DNA of 64,000 bases from Phenylobacterium sp. (lineage in GTDB: Bacteria; Pseudomonadota; Alphaproteobacteria; Caulobacterales; Caulobacteraceae): positions 372,001 through 436,000 of the forward strand of contig JADBYZ010000001.1 of the NCBI GenBank assembly GCA_020402745.1, given 5' to 3'. The notes under the pieces were generated by a model. It saw nothing but the letters and a program-made list of their open reading frames with translations. It ran no database searches and was not told where the DNA came from. Both the position numbers and the translations under genes were made by a program. Of this stretch, positions 17,391 to 25,304 are shown one piece after another (the first letter of the stretch is position 1; each line of letters starts with the position of its first letter).

Positions 17391-18374
17391 ATGCTTCTCG
17401 AAGTCAGACATGTCACCCGGTACCATTACGCCGCCCCGGTCCGGGAGAGCGTCATGGAGGTCTGGATGCAGCCCCAGAAGACGCCTCGCCAGCGTTTGGC
17501 CAGCTTCGACCTGGAGCTTGACCCGGCCTCGCAGGTCTTTTCGTACGCCGATCCCTACGGCAATGCGGTCTATCATTTCGACGTGCCCCAGCCGCACGAC
17601 CAGTTGACCATCACCGCCCGATCCGTTGTGGAGACCTCACCCCCCGAGCCCCTCCCCGAGGCCCTCGACATCGGCGAATGGGACAGGCTCCGTAGCGACC
17701 GCGTCCATGGAGAGAACTTTGACTTTCTCCGTCGCCAGGGGTTCTGCGTGGAGACCGACGCCCTGCGGGGCTTCGTCTCAGAGCATGCCCTGGACCGGCT
17801 CAAGGACCGGGATCCCCTGACAGCGATCCGGCGCCTCTCCGAGACCATCTACGACGCCTTCGACTACGAGCCGGGTGTCACCGATGCCGAGAGCCCGATC
17901 GACCTCGCCCTCTCGGCGCGGCGTGGCGTCTGCCAGGACTTCGCCCACATCATGATCACGATCTGTCGGAGCTGGGGCATTCCTGCGAGGTACGTCTCCG
18001 GCTACCTGTTCACCGACCGCGAGGGCGGCGATCGCTCGGACCCCGACGCCTCCCATGCCTGGCTGGAGGTGTTCCTGCCATCCACCCGCTGGATCGGTTT
18101 CGACCCCACCAACAACACCCTGGCAGGAGAGCGGCATGTCTCGGCGGCCATTGGTCGCGACTATGCCGACGTGCCGCCCTCGCGCGGGGTTTATAAGGGC
18201 GAGGCCGAGAGCCAGCTGGCGGTGGGCGTCAATGTGCGCCGAGCCCGCCCGACGGCGGGAGAGCCTGAATTCATGCGCCTGGCCAGCCCGAGTTTCGCCC
18301 GGGGCGGGGGCCGGAGACGGCCCGGCGCGGGGGCCTCACTGCTGGAGCGCCAACAGCAGCAACAGCAGCAGTAA
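17391..18374 (+). CDS. transglutaminase-like cysteine peptidase family protein with poly-Gln tail
   Basis: This 327-residue protein has an N-terminal bacterial transglutaminase-like beta domain (LLEVRHVTRYHYAAPVRESVMEV) and a papain-like transglutaminase core. The catalytic triad is visible: Cys in RRGVCQDFAHIMI, His in DASHAWLEVFLP and Asp in WIGFDPTNNT. Bacterial members are usually peptidases or amide-forming enzymes. The start is the ATG at 17391, 8 bases after the alpha-E stop. The C-terminus is unusual: a basic Gly/Arg stretch and then seven consecutive Gln encoded by mixed CAG/CAA codons directly before the stop. It is the third member of the ATP-grasp/alpha-E operon. Confidence 0.92.
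   Translation: MLLEVRHVTRYHYAAPVRESVMEVWMQPQKTPRQRLASFDLELDPASQVFSYADPYGNAVYHFDVPQPHDQLTITARSVVETSPPEPLPEALDIGEWDRLRSDRVHGENFDFLRRQGFCVETDALRGFVSEHALDRLKDRDPLTAIRRLSETIYDAFDYEPGVTDAESPIDLALSARRGVCQDFAHIMITICRSWGIPARYVSGYLFTDREGGDRSDPDASHAWLEVFLPSTRWIGFDPTNNTLAGERHVSAAIGRDYADVPPSRGVYKGEAESQLAVGVNVRRARPTAGEPEFMRLASPSFARGGGRRRPGAGASLLERQQQQQQQ
18352..18371 (+). repeat. CAG/CAA trinucleotide repeat encoding the poly-Gln tail
   Basis: A run of glutamine codons (CAA and CAG mixed) ends the transglutaminase-like gene just before its TAA. Such short repeats can change length by slippage, although the mixing of codons lowers that tendency. Confidence 0.75.
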
Positions 18375-18507
18375 CCCTGCGGTCTAAATTGTTGCACTTG
18401 CCGTGCCGATATCTCACTCTCCCATTCCAAGGGGGAAGGAGACACCGGACCATGGGCCAACCGCAGCAGGAGATCGTGTCCCGTGCGGCTGTGTCTTTCC
18501 CTGCCGC

Positions 18508-18894
18508 TCAGGCCGTCTCGCCAGGCGGTTTCAGGGTGCGGAAGGCTGCGCCGAGGATCAGGGCGAGTGCGATCTCAACCAGAATCGGCGGTGCCTGTTC
18601 CACGGTGAATCCGGCGAGGACCAGGTTCAGCAGCCGGCCGGCCAGGGCTGCGACCACCAGACAAAGCGGCGCGAGCAGCCAACGGCCATCGCCTTTGACG
18701 GCGCCGAACACGGACAGGCCACCGATCCCGGCGAACAGCCCCGCCACGTCAGCCCTGAGCGTCGCCTGTCCCAGGGGCCCGTTGACCACCAGACCCATCT
18801 GGGCGGCGGCGGCGGAAGGATCCACCCAGATCCGGGCCGCCGTGGCCAGGGCCAGAAGCCCGAGCACGCCCACCAAAACTCTCAATCCCAGCAT
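18508..18894 (-). CDS. small integral membrane protein, DUF4345-like
   Basis: This 128-residue protein has four hydrophobic segments (about residues 3-22, 45-65, 70-95 and 103-120) and few charged residues. The pattern of a short Arg/Asp loop after helix 1 (RIWVDPSAAAAQMGL) and a GLFAGIGGLSVFGAV helix resembles DUF4345-type proteins of unknown function. The start is the ATG at 18894, with GGGGG a few bases upstream. It is on the strand opposite to both neighbours and stands alone. No function can be assigned. Confidence 0.68.
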   Translation of the reverse strand: MLGLRVLVGVLGLLALATAARIWVDPSAAAAQMGLVVNGPLGQATLRADVAGLFAGIGGLSVFGAVKGDGRWLLAPLCLVVAALAGRLLNLVLAGFTVEQAPPILVEIALALILGAAFRTLKPPGETA

Positions 18895-18973
18895 TGTGAC
18901 CCCCAAACCGGTTCCAGGACCCCACCCTATGCGGGACGGAGCCGACTCGCCAACGCTTCGCAGGACCCCCTGA

Positions 18974-19633
18974 ATGACTCTCGAATACGACCTCTACTGG
19001 TCCTTCCGCTCACCCTATTCTTACTTGATCACGCCCAGGCTTCTGGCCTTGGAGACCGAGTACGACGTCCATTGCCGGGTCCGGCCCGTCTATCCCCTCG
19101 CCGTACGGACCCCGGTCTTCTTCGAGGGCCGCGATCCCCTGTGGTTCTCCTACCTGATGATGGACACCCGCCGGGAGGCCGAGTTTCTCGGCATGCCCTA
19201 TCGCTGGCCCCGTCCTGATCCCGTCTACATGGACATGGCGACAGGGACCTATCCAGCCGAACAGCCCTACATCCATCGCCTGACCCGCCTGGGCGTTCTG
19301 GCGGCGGAGGCGGGTCGGGGCTTACCCTTCCTGCGGGAGGTGAGCGCCATCATCTGGGGCGGCGAGGTCGATAACTGGCATGAAAGCGACCACCTGGCCG
19401 AGGCTGCGAGGCGGGCGGGCCTTGACCCTAGTGAGCTCTTCAGCCGGGTCGAGACCGAGGCGGATCGCCTCCATGCCATCATTGAAGACAACCAGGTCGC
19501 GCAGCGGGCCGCGGGTCACTATGGCGTTCCGATGATCGCCTTCAACAACGAGCCCTTCTTTGGCCAGGACCGGATGGACACCTTCCGCTGGCGCCTGGAA
19601 CAGCAGGGCCTGACACCCCGAAAGCCCGCCTGA
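18974..19633 (+). CDS. DsbA-family / 2-hydroxychromene-2-carboxylate isomerase-like protein
   Basis: This 219-residue thioredoxin-fold protein of the kappa-GST/HCCA isomerase group has the glutathione-activating serine region YWSFRSPYSYL (Ser13) and the C-terminal block GHYGVPMIAFNNEPFFGQDRMDTFRWRL. Relatives isomerise 2-hydroxychromene-2-carboxylate in naphthalene catabolism or act as glutathione-linked oxidoreductases. The family is broad, so the substrate is uncertain. The ATG at 18974 follows AGGACC. The sulfatase gene begins 12 bases later, which suggests a two-gene unit. Confidence 0.84.
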   Translation: MTLEYDLYWSFRSPYSYLITPRLLALETEYDVHCRVRPVYPLAVRTPVFFEGRDPLWFSYLMMDTRREAEFLGMPYRWPRPDPVYMDMATGTYPAEQPYIHRLTRLGVLAAEAGRGLPFLREVSAIIWGGEVDNWHESDHLAEAARRAGLDPSELFSRVETEADRLHAIIEDNQVAQRAAGHYGVPMIAFNNEPFFGQDRMDTFRWRLEQQGLTPRKPA

Positions 19634-19645
19634 GGAGACGCCCCG

Positions 19646-21295
19646 ATGAAGATACTGAAAGTCCTCGCCCTCGTCGCCCTCCTGTTGGTCGGCCTCGGCG
19701 TCCTGGCCTGGAGCAACCGCTCGACCGTCCTGGGCCTGATCGCCCAGGCCCGGCTGCCGGATGTGGCCCCCAACCGGCCCGTGACCTGGCTGGAGGGACC
19801 TGCAGATCCCCCGCCGGTCCGTCGCCAGCCTAACGTCATCCTCATCCTGGTCGACGACATGGGCTTCAACGACCTGACCCTGAACGGCGGCGTCGCCGGC
19901 GGCGCCGTGCCGACCCCGAACATGGACTCGCTCGGAAAGGATGGGGTGGTTTTCGAGAATGGGTACGCGGGTAACGCCACCTGCGCGCCGTCCCGCGCCT
20001 CACTCATGACGGGGCGGTATGCGACCCGCTTCGGCTTCGAGTTCACGCCGGCGCCGGTAGCCTTCCAGCGGATGGTCGGCACCGAGGCCGAGGAGGGCTC
20101 CATCGTCAGCCCCCGGTTCTTCAAGGAGCGGGTCAAGGATGTGCCCCCGATGGATTCGATGGCTGTGCCCGCCAGCGAGATCACCATCGCCAACGTGCTG
20201 AAGCAGCAGGGCTACCACAACCTGCACTTCGGCAAGTGGCATCTGGGCGCCAAACCGGGCTCCCGGCCCGAGGACCGGGGATTCGACGAGAGTCTCGGCT
20301 TCATGGCCGGCGGCTCGCTCTTCCTTCCCGTGAAGGACAAGAGCGTCGTCAACTCCAAGCAGGACTGGGACCCCATCGACCGCTTCCTGTGGCCGAACCT
20401 GCCCTACATGGTCCAGTACAACGGCTCGGAGATGTTCGCCCCCAAGGGCTATATGACCGACTACCTGACGGACGAGGCCATCCGGTCCATCAAGGCCAAC
20501 CGGAACCGGCCGTTCTTCATGTTCTTCGCGCCGAATGCGATCCACACGCCCCTGCAGGCGACGCGGGAGGACTACGACGCCCTGCCGCAGATCAAGGATC
20601 ACCGCATGAGGGTCTACGCCGCCATGGTCCGGAACCTGGACAGGAATGTCGGCAAGCTTCTTCAGACCCTGCGTGACGAGGGCCTGGAGCAGGACACCCT
20701 CATCATCCTCACCAGCGACAATGGAGGCGCCGGCTACATCGGGCTGGATGACATCAACAAGCCCTACCGGGGCTGGAAGTCGACCTTCTTCGAGGGCGGG
20801 ATTCAAACGCCCTTCCTGATGAAGTGGCCCAAGGGGATGCCCTCTGGCCAGCGCTACCCCTACCCTGTCGGGCACATCGACGTCTTCTCGACCATCGCCG
20901 GAGCGGCCGGAGCGGCCCTTCCCACAGACCGGGAGATCGACGGCGTGAACCTCCTGCCCTACGTCAAGGGTGAGAAGACGGAACGTCCGCACCAGACCCT
21001 CTTCTGGCGATCCGGCCAGTACAAGGCCGTGCGCGATGGCGACTGGAAACTGCAGAGCAACGAGGCCCGCTCGAAGGTCTGGCTGCATAACCTCGCCGTT
21101 GACCCCACCGAGCAGACCGACCTGTCGACCAAGGAACCCGAGCGGGTGAAGGCCATGCTCGCCCTCCTGGCCCAGCAGGACGCCCGCAGTGTAAAGCCAA
21201 TCTGGCCCTCGCTGCTGCAGGGGCCGGTCTTCATCGACCAGCCCTCCGGCCGGCCGCAGAAGGCCGGGGATGAGTACATCCTCTGGGATAACTGA
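19646..21295 (+). CDS. type I sulfatase (arylsulfatase family), membrane anchored
   Basis: This 549-residue alkaline-phosphatase-fold sulfatase hydrolyses sulfate esters. The order is: N-terminal hydrophobic anchor (about 4-22); metal-binding ILILVDDMGFNDL (Asp70/Asp71); the formylglycine signature CAPSRASLMTGRY, with Cys113 as the residue to be converted; HFGKWHLGAKPG; and the second metal site LTSDNGGAGYIG. No formylglycine-generating enzyme is in the window, so maturation must be provided elsewhere. The ATG at 19646 follows GAGGAG. The uncleaved anchor suggests the enzyme faces the periplasm from the inner membrane. The natural substrate is not predictable. Confidence 0.92.
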   Translation: MKILKVLALVALLLVGLGVLAWSNRSTVLGLIAQARLPDVAPNRPVTWLEGPADPPPVRRQPNVILILVDDMGFNDLTLNGGVAGGAVPTPNMDSLGKDGVVFENGYAGNATCAPSRASLMTGRYATRFGFEFTPAPVAFQRMVGTEAEEGSIVSPRFFKERVKDVPPMDSMAVPASEITIANVLKQQGYHNLHFGKWHLGAKPGSRPEDRGFDESLGFMAGGSLFLPVKDKSVVNSKQDWDPIDRFLWPNLPYMVQYNGSEMFAPKGYMTDYLTDEAIRSIKANRNRPFFMFFAPNAIHTPLQATREDYDALPQIKDHRMRVYAAMVRNLDRNVGKLLQTLRDEGLEQDTLIILTSDNGGAGYIGLDDINKPYRGWKSTFFEGGIQTPFLMKWPKGMPSGQRYPYPVGHIDVFSTIAGAAGAALPTDREIDGVNLLPYVKGEKTERPHQTLFWRSGQYKAVRDGDWKLQSNEARSKVWLHNLAVDPTEQTDLSTKEPERVKAMLALLAQQDARSVKPIWPSLLQGPVFIDQPSGRPQKAGDEYILWDN

Positions 21296-21355
21296 TCGCC
21301 CGGGAGGTTCGCCGCGCGACTTGCGGTTGACCGGCGAAGCGGGGGAAGCTGGGCC

Positions 21356-22300
21356 ATGCCCGGCCTCCCCCTCATCATCGACTGCGATCCCGGCGTCGAC
21401 GACGCCCTCGCCCTTCTGCTGGCCCTGGCCGCGCCGGAGGCCCTTGAGGTCCTCGCCATCACCACGGTGGCCGGCAATGTCGGGGGCGACCTGACCGCCC
21501 GGAACGCCGGCCTGATCCGGGACCTGGCTGGCCGCCCTGACATCCCTGTCTTTGCGGGGCTGGACCGTCCTCTCCTGCGGGCGACCGTGGCGGCGGACCA
21601 CTTTCACGGGGCGACAGGCCTTGGCGATCTTCCGGTAAGCACTCCCGCGCGGGGACCTGAGCCTGAACCTGCGGTAGATCATCTCGTGAGGGTCCTGAGG
21701 GCCCGACCCGTCGGCGAGGTCACCCTGGCGCTCCTGGGACCCATGACCAACCTCGCCGAGGCGATCCGGCGGGCGCCGGACATCGCGCCGCGTATCCGCC
21801 AGGTCGTCGCCATGGGCGGCGCCCGCCGCGAGGGCGGCAACATCACGGCCTCGGCTGAGTTCAACATCCACGCCGACCCGGACGCCGCGGACATCGTAGC
21901 CCGATCCGGGGTCAAGCTGGTGCTTCTCGGCCTCGACCTGACCCACCAGGTCCTGGCGACCGAGGCCCGCCGGGCGCGCCTTTCGGGTCTGCAAAGCCCC
22001 CAGGCGGCGGCGGCCCGACAGCTGCTGGACTTCAGCGCCCGCACCGAGGCGGAGATCGGGATGGGCGGCCCGCCCCCCATGCACGATCCCTGCATCATCC
22101 TCTGGCTGCTGGCGCCGGGCCTCTTCCGGCTGCGAGCCTGCCACCTGGCCATCGAGACCCGCTCCCCCCTGACCCTTGGCCATACCGCCGTGGAGTTCCG
22201 GACAGGGGAACGGCATCCGCAGAACGCCCTCTGGGGGATCGAGGCGGACGCCGACGGCGCCTTCGACCTCGTCTGCGACCTGCTGGGGCGTTACGGATGA
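21356..22300 (+). CDS. nucleoside hydrolase (inosine/uridine-preferring family)
   Basis: This calcium-dependent N-ribohydrolase splits nucleosides into base and ribose. The 314-residue protein has the diagnostic aspartate cluster IIDCDPGVDDALAL (residues 6-19), the TVAGNVGG and LLGPMTNLAEAI blocks, GGARREGGNITASAEFNIHADPDAA, and the C-terminal PPPMHDPC, whose Asp completes the metal site. The start is the ATG at 21356. The ribokinase gene overlaps its stop by 4 bases, so the ribose released can be phosphorylated directly. It has no obvious signal peptide and is cytoplasmic. Confidence 0.94.
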   Translation: MPGLPLIIDCDPGVDDALALLLALAAPEALEVLAITTVAGNVGGDLTARNAGLIRDLAGRPDIPVFAGLDRPLLRATVAADHFHGATGLGDLPVSTPARGPEPEPAVDHLVRVLRARPVGEVTLALLGPMTNLAEAIRRAPDIAPRIRQVVAMGGARREGGNITASAEFNIHADPDAADIVARSGVKLVLLGLDLTHQVLATEARRARLSGLQSPQAAAARQLLDFSARTEAEIGMGGPPPMHDPCIILWLLAPGLFRLRACHLAIETRSPLTLGHTAVEFRTGERHPQNALWGIEADADGAFDLVCDLLGRYG

Positions 22301-23160
22301 CCCGTCCTCTCGTGCGGGTCATCGGCTCGGTCAATCTCGACATCGTCGCCAGCGCGCCCTCCCTCCCCCGCCCGGGAGAAACCGTCATAGGCGCCAGCCT
22401 CACGCGCCATCCCGGCGGCAAGGGCGCCAACCAGGCGCTGGCCCTCGCCCGACTGGGCGCCGACGTCCGGCTGTGGGCCCGGACCGGAATCGACGCCTTC
22501 GCGGACGAGGCCCTTGCGCTTCTCAGGGCCGAAGGCGTGGACCTCTCGGAGGTCATCGGACTGCCCGACAGCCATACGGGCGTCGCCCTCATCGGCGTCG
22601 ATGCGGCCGGGGAGAACCAGATCCTCGTCGCTTCGGGTGCGAACGCCCGGATGCGTCCGGAGGACCTTCCCCCGGACATCACCGAGGCCCTCCTGTGCCA
22701 GCTGGAATGCCCGGTGGAGGTTGTGGCCGCAGCCATTCGCCGGGCCCGGGGGTTCGTCGCCCTCAACCTCGCCCCCTACGCACCCATGCCCCTCGACTGC
22801 CTGCAGCGCCTTGACCTCCTAGTCCTCAACGAGATCGAGGCGGAAGCCCTCGGCGACCAGGTCGCGCAGGCGGGCGGCGCCGTGGCCATCACCCTGGGCG
22901 CCGAGGGGGCTCGGCTGCTCCGTGGAGGCCGCGAGACGGCGCGCGTCCGTCCTCCGGAGGTCCGCGTCGTGGACTCGACGGGGGCCGGAGATGTCTTCAC
23001 AAGCGCACTGATGCTGTCCCTGTTGGAGGGGGGAGACGACAAGGGGGCCCTGCGGTTCGCCTGCATCGCCGCGGCCCTCTCCGCCACCCGACCGGGCGCG
23101 CAGACGGCGTGCCCGACCCGGCGGGAGGTCGAGGACCTGCTGGCCGGAGACATGACATGA
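22297..23160 (+). CDS. rbsK: ribokinase (PfkB family sugar kinase)
   Basis: This 287-residue PfkB-family kinase phosphorylates D-ribose to ribose 5-phosphate. It shows GSVNLDIVASAPSLPRPGET at the start, the substrate signature RHPGGKGANQALALARLG, and the second PfkB signature VDSTGAGDVFTSAL, which holds the anion hole and catalytic Asp. It overlaps the nucleoside hydrolase gene upstream by 4 bases and the 2OG-oxygenase gene downstream by 4 bases. Together with the hydrolase it makes a nucleoside-ribose salvage pair. Another PfkB-type sugar substrate is possible, but the pairing supports ribose. Confidence 0.9.
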   Translation: MTRPLVRVIGSVNLDIVASAPSLPRPGETVIGASLTRHPGGKGANQALALARLGADVRLWARTGIDAFADEALALLRAEGVDLSEVIGLPDSHTGVALIGVDAAGENQILVASGANARMRPEDLPPDITEALLCQLECPVEVVAAAIRRARGFVALNLAPYAPMPLDCLQRLDLLVLNEIEAEALGDQVAQAGGAVAITLGAEGARLLRGGRETARVRPPEVRVVDSTGAGDVFTSALMLSLLEGGDDKGALRFACIAAALSATRPGAQTACPTRREVEDLLAGDMT

Positions 23161-24083
23161 GCGGCATCGTGCCTGAACTGAGGCTCTCCGATTTCACCGG
23201 TCCGGACCCCGCGGCTCGGGAGCGGTTCCAGGCCGACCTGTTCGCCGCCCTCCGCCGTTGGGGGTTCGTCATCCTGGCCGACCACAATGTCCCGACCGCC
23301 CTGCTTGAGACGGCCTACGGGCTGAGCGCTTCCCTCTTCCAGCTTCCGGAGCCGACCAAGCTCGCCGGCGCCGGGAACCTGAGGGGTTATGCGCCGTTCG
23401 GGAAGGAGCACGCCCGGAACAGCCAGACACCGGACCTCAAGGAGTTCTGGCAGATCGGCCGGGAGCCGACGCCGGAGGCCCTGGCCGTCGAGCCCCTTCC
23501 GGAGAATGTATGGCCCGAGGCCCTGCCGGGGTTCCGCAAGACCTTCTCGGCGCTTTACGAGGGCCTCGACCGGACGGGACGCCTCCTTCTGTCCGCCCTC
23601 GCAGCCCCGCTGGACCTCCCGGCGGACTGGTTCGAGACCCGGGTAAGGTATGGCCCCTCCCTACTGCGCCTGCTTCACTATCCCCCTGTGCCCGCAGACG
23701 CGCCCGCGGGCGCCGTGCGTTCGGCCGCGCACGAGGACATCAACCTCCTCACCATCCTGGTCGCCGCCCGGGGCGCGGGCCTTCAGCTCCTGGACCGCGA
23801 CGGAAGCTGGGTCGCCGTCGAGACGGACCCCGGGAAACTCATCGTCGACTCGGGCGACATGCTGGCCCGTCTGACCAACGGGGTGATCCCGGCCACCACC
23901 CACAGGGTGGTGAACCCAGACGGCCCGAACGTCAGCCGCTACTCCATGCCCTTCTTCCTCCACCCGCACTCGGACCTGTCCCTGGCCGCCCTGCCCTCGT
24001 GCCGGCAGGGTCGAACGCCCGAACCCGAGATCACCGCCGGTGACTTCCTCGCCCAGAGACTGCGGGAAATCGGGCTCGCATGA
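23157..24083 (+). CDS. 2-oxoglutarate/Fe(II) dioxygenase, isopenicillin N synthase-like
   Basis: This non-haem iron oxygenase has 308 residues with an N-terminal DIOX_N domain (RRWGFVILADHNVP) and a C-terminal double-stranded beta helix. The iron triad is readable as H192 and D194 (AAHEDINLLT) and H249 (TTHRVV); R261 in SRYSMPFF would hold 2-oxoglutarate. I use the ATG at 23157, which overlaps the ribokinase stop. The substrate is unknown; tight coupling to nucleoside hydrolase and ribokinase suggests a modified nucleobase or nucleoside, but this is inference. Confidence 0.9.
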   Translation: MSGIVPELRLSDFTGPDPAARERFQADLFAALRRWGFVILADHNVPTALLETAYGLSASLFQLPEPTKLAGAGNLRGYAPFGKEHARNSQTPDLKEFWQIGREPTPEALAVEPLPENVWPEALPGFRKTFSALYEGLDRTGRLLLSALAAPLDLPADWFETRVRYGPSLLRLLHYPPVPADAPAGAVRSAAHEDINLLTILVAARGAGLQLLDRDGSWVAVETDPGKLIVDSGDMLARLTNGVIPATTHRVVNPDGPNVSRYSMPFFLHPHSDLSLAALPSCRQGRTPEPEITAGDFLAQRLREIGLA

Positions 24084-24106
24084 CGGCGGCCAAACGCACA
24101 AGGCCT

Positions 24107-24136
24107 TTGCGCACGGGCGCCCGCCTCGACTAGTGT
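24107..24136 (+). promoter_or_regulatory. candidate promoter of the mla operon
   Basis: TTGCGC (24107-24112), an 18-base spacer and TAGTGT (24131-24136) lie about 50 bases before mlaE. The arrangement TTGCGC, then ACTAG 15-16 bases later, recurs upstream of pccB, which gives it some weight. Confidence 0.38.
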
Positions 24137-24188
24137 ATCGCCGTGCGCGGCGCGGCCCCTCCCCCGGGCCCCGCGACAGGATGAGTTC

Positions 24189-25304
24189 ATGAGCCCGGCC
24201 CCCGTTTTCAGTGAACCTGACGCCTCGCAGGCGGGCGCGTTCCAGCTTGCCGGAGACTGGTGCGGCGCGCCGGTCCAGGAGATCGGAGACGCCCTGATCC
24301 AGTCGGTGCGGGTCGCCCCGTCCTCCACCCTGGACCTGACCGAGGTCCGGCGCATGGACATCGCCGGCGCCTGGGCGATCCTCAGAGCCCTGGGCGCCGA
24401 GCGGGATATCGGACGGATCAAGGCCCGTCCGGAACACCTGCGCTTGCTGGACATGGTCGCAGGGGCCGACGCCTCACGGCCCAAACGCCGATCCGGACCA
24501 GGCCCTATCCGCGCCTTCCTGGAACGCGTCGGCAGGGGCGTGATGAGCGTCGCCGAGGAGACCTACGGGACACTCGCCTTCGCCGGCCGGCTGATGGTCG
24601 TAACGGGCAGGACCCTGATGGATCCCCGGCGAATCCGCTGGGCGTCCTGCGTGTCGATGGCGGAGCGCGCCGGCCTGGACGCCCTGCCGATCGTGATCGT
24701 CACCACCTTCTTCATCGGCGCCGTGGTGGGTCTCCTGGGCGTGAATACGCTCAGGCAGTTCGGCGCCGAAGTGTTCGCCGTCGAGTTGATAGGCATCGCC
24801 GTCACCCGGGAGTTCGGCATCGTCATCACGGCGGTCCTCCTCGCAGGCCGGTCCGCTTCGGCCTTCGCCGCCGAGATCGGTTCCATGAAAATGACCCAGG
24901 AGGTGGACGCCATGCGAGTCATAGGGGTCGACCCCTTTGAGGCCCTGGTCTTCCCGCGGGTTGCGGCCCTTTTGCTGACCATCCCGCTCCTCACCTTCGC
25001 CGCGACCGTGGCCGGACTGCTGGGCGGCGCCCTCGTCACCTGGTCCATGCTGGGCCTCGGCCCCAGTTTCTTCATGACCCGTTTGATCGAGAACGTCGGC
25101 GCCACGCACTTCTGGATCGCCCTTTCCAAGGCCCCGGTCATGGCGATCGCGATCGCTGGCATCGGCTGCCGGCAGGGCATGCTCGTCAAAGGCGATGTCC
25201 TCTCCCTCGGCCAGCGGGTGACCGCCGCTGTCGTCCAGGCGATCTTCGCCATCATCCTCATCGATGCCGTCTTCGCCCTGATCTACATGGAGCTGGACCT
25301 GTGA
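24189..25304 (+). CDS. mlaE: ABC transporter permease MlaE with fused N-terminal STAS-like domain
   Basis: This permease belongs to a Mla-type phospholipid transport system at the inner membrane. The 371-residue protein first shows a STAS/MlaB-like domain (about 15-95, with SSTLDLTEVRRMDIAGAWAILRAL). The MlaE permease follows: EETYGTLAFAGRL, five membrane segments, and the conserved AVTREFGIVITAVLLAGRSASAFAAEIG and EVDAMRVIGVDPFEALVFPR loops. Fusion of the STAS part removes the need for a separate mlaB. It starts the gene set mlaE-mlaF-mlaD-lipoprotein, all overlapping by 1-4 bases. Confidence 0.94.
   Translation: MSPAPVFSEPDASQAGAFQLAGDWCGAPVQEIGDALIQSVRVAPSSTLDLTEVRRMDIAGAWAILRALGAERDIGRIKARPEHLRLLDMVAGADASRPKRRSGPGPIRAFLERVGRGVMSVAEETYGTLAFAGRLMVVTGRTLMDPRRIRWASCVSMAERAGLDALPIVIVTTFFIGAVVGLLGVNTLRQFGAEVFAVELIGIAVTREFGIVITAVLLAGRSASAFAAEIGSMKMTQEVDAMRVIGVDPFEALVFPRVAALLLTIPLLTFAATVAGLLGGALVTWSMLGLGPSFFMTRLIENVGATHFWIALSKAPVMAIAIAGIGCRQGMLVKGDVLSLGQRVTAAVVQAIFAIILIDAVFALIYMELDL

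Noticed and set aside
20000-22216. A 738-codon open frame on the minus strand
   Set aside because: It is antisense to the sulfatase and nucleoside hydrolase genes, which carry full catalytic motifs. Its composition is what complementary high-GC codons produce, and it has no recognisable domain.
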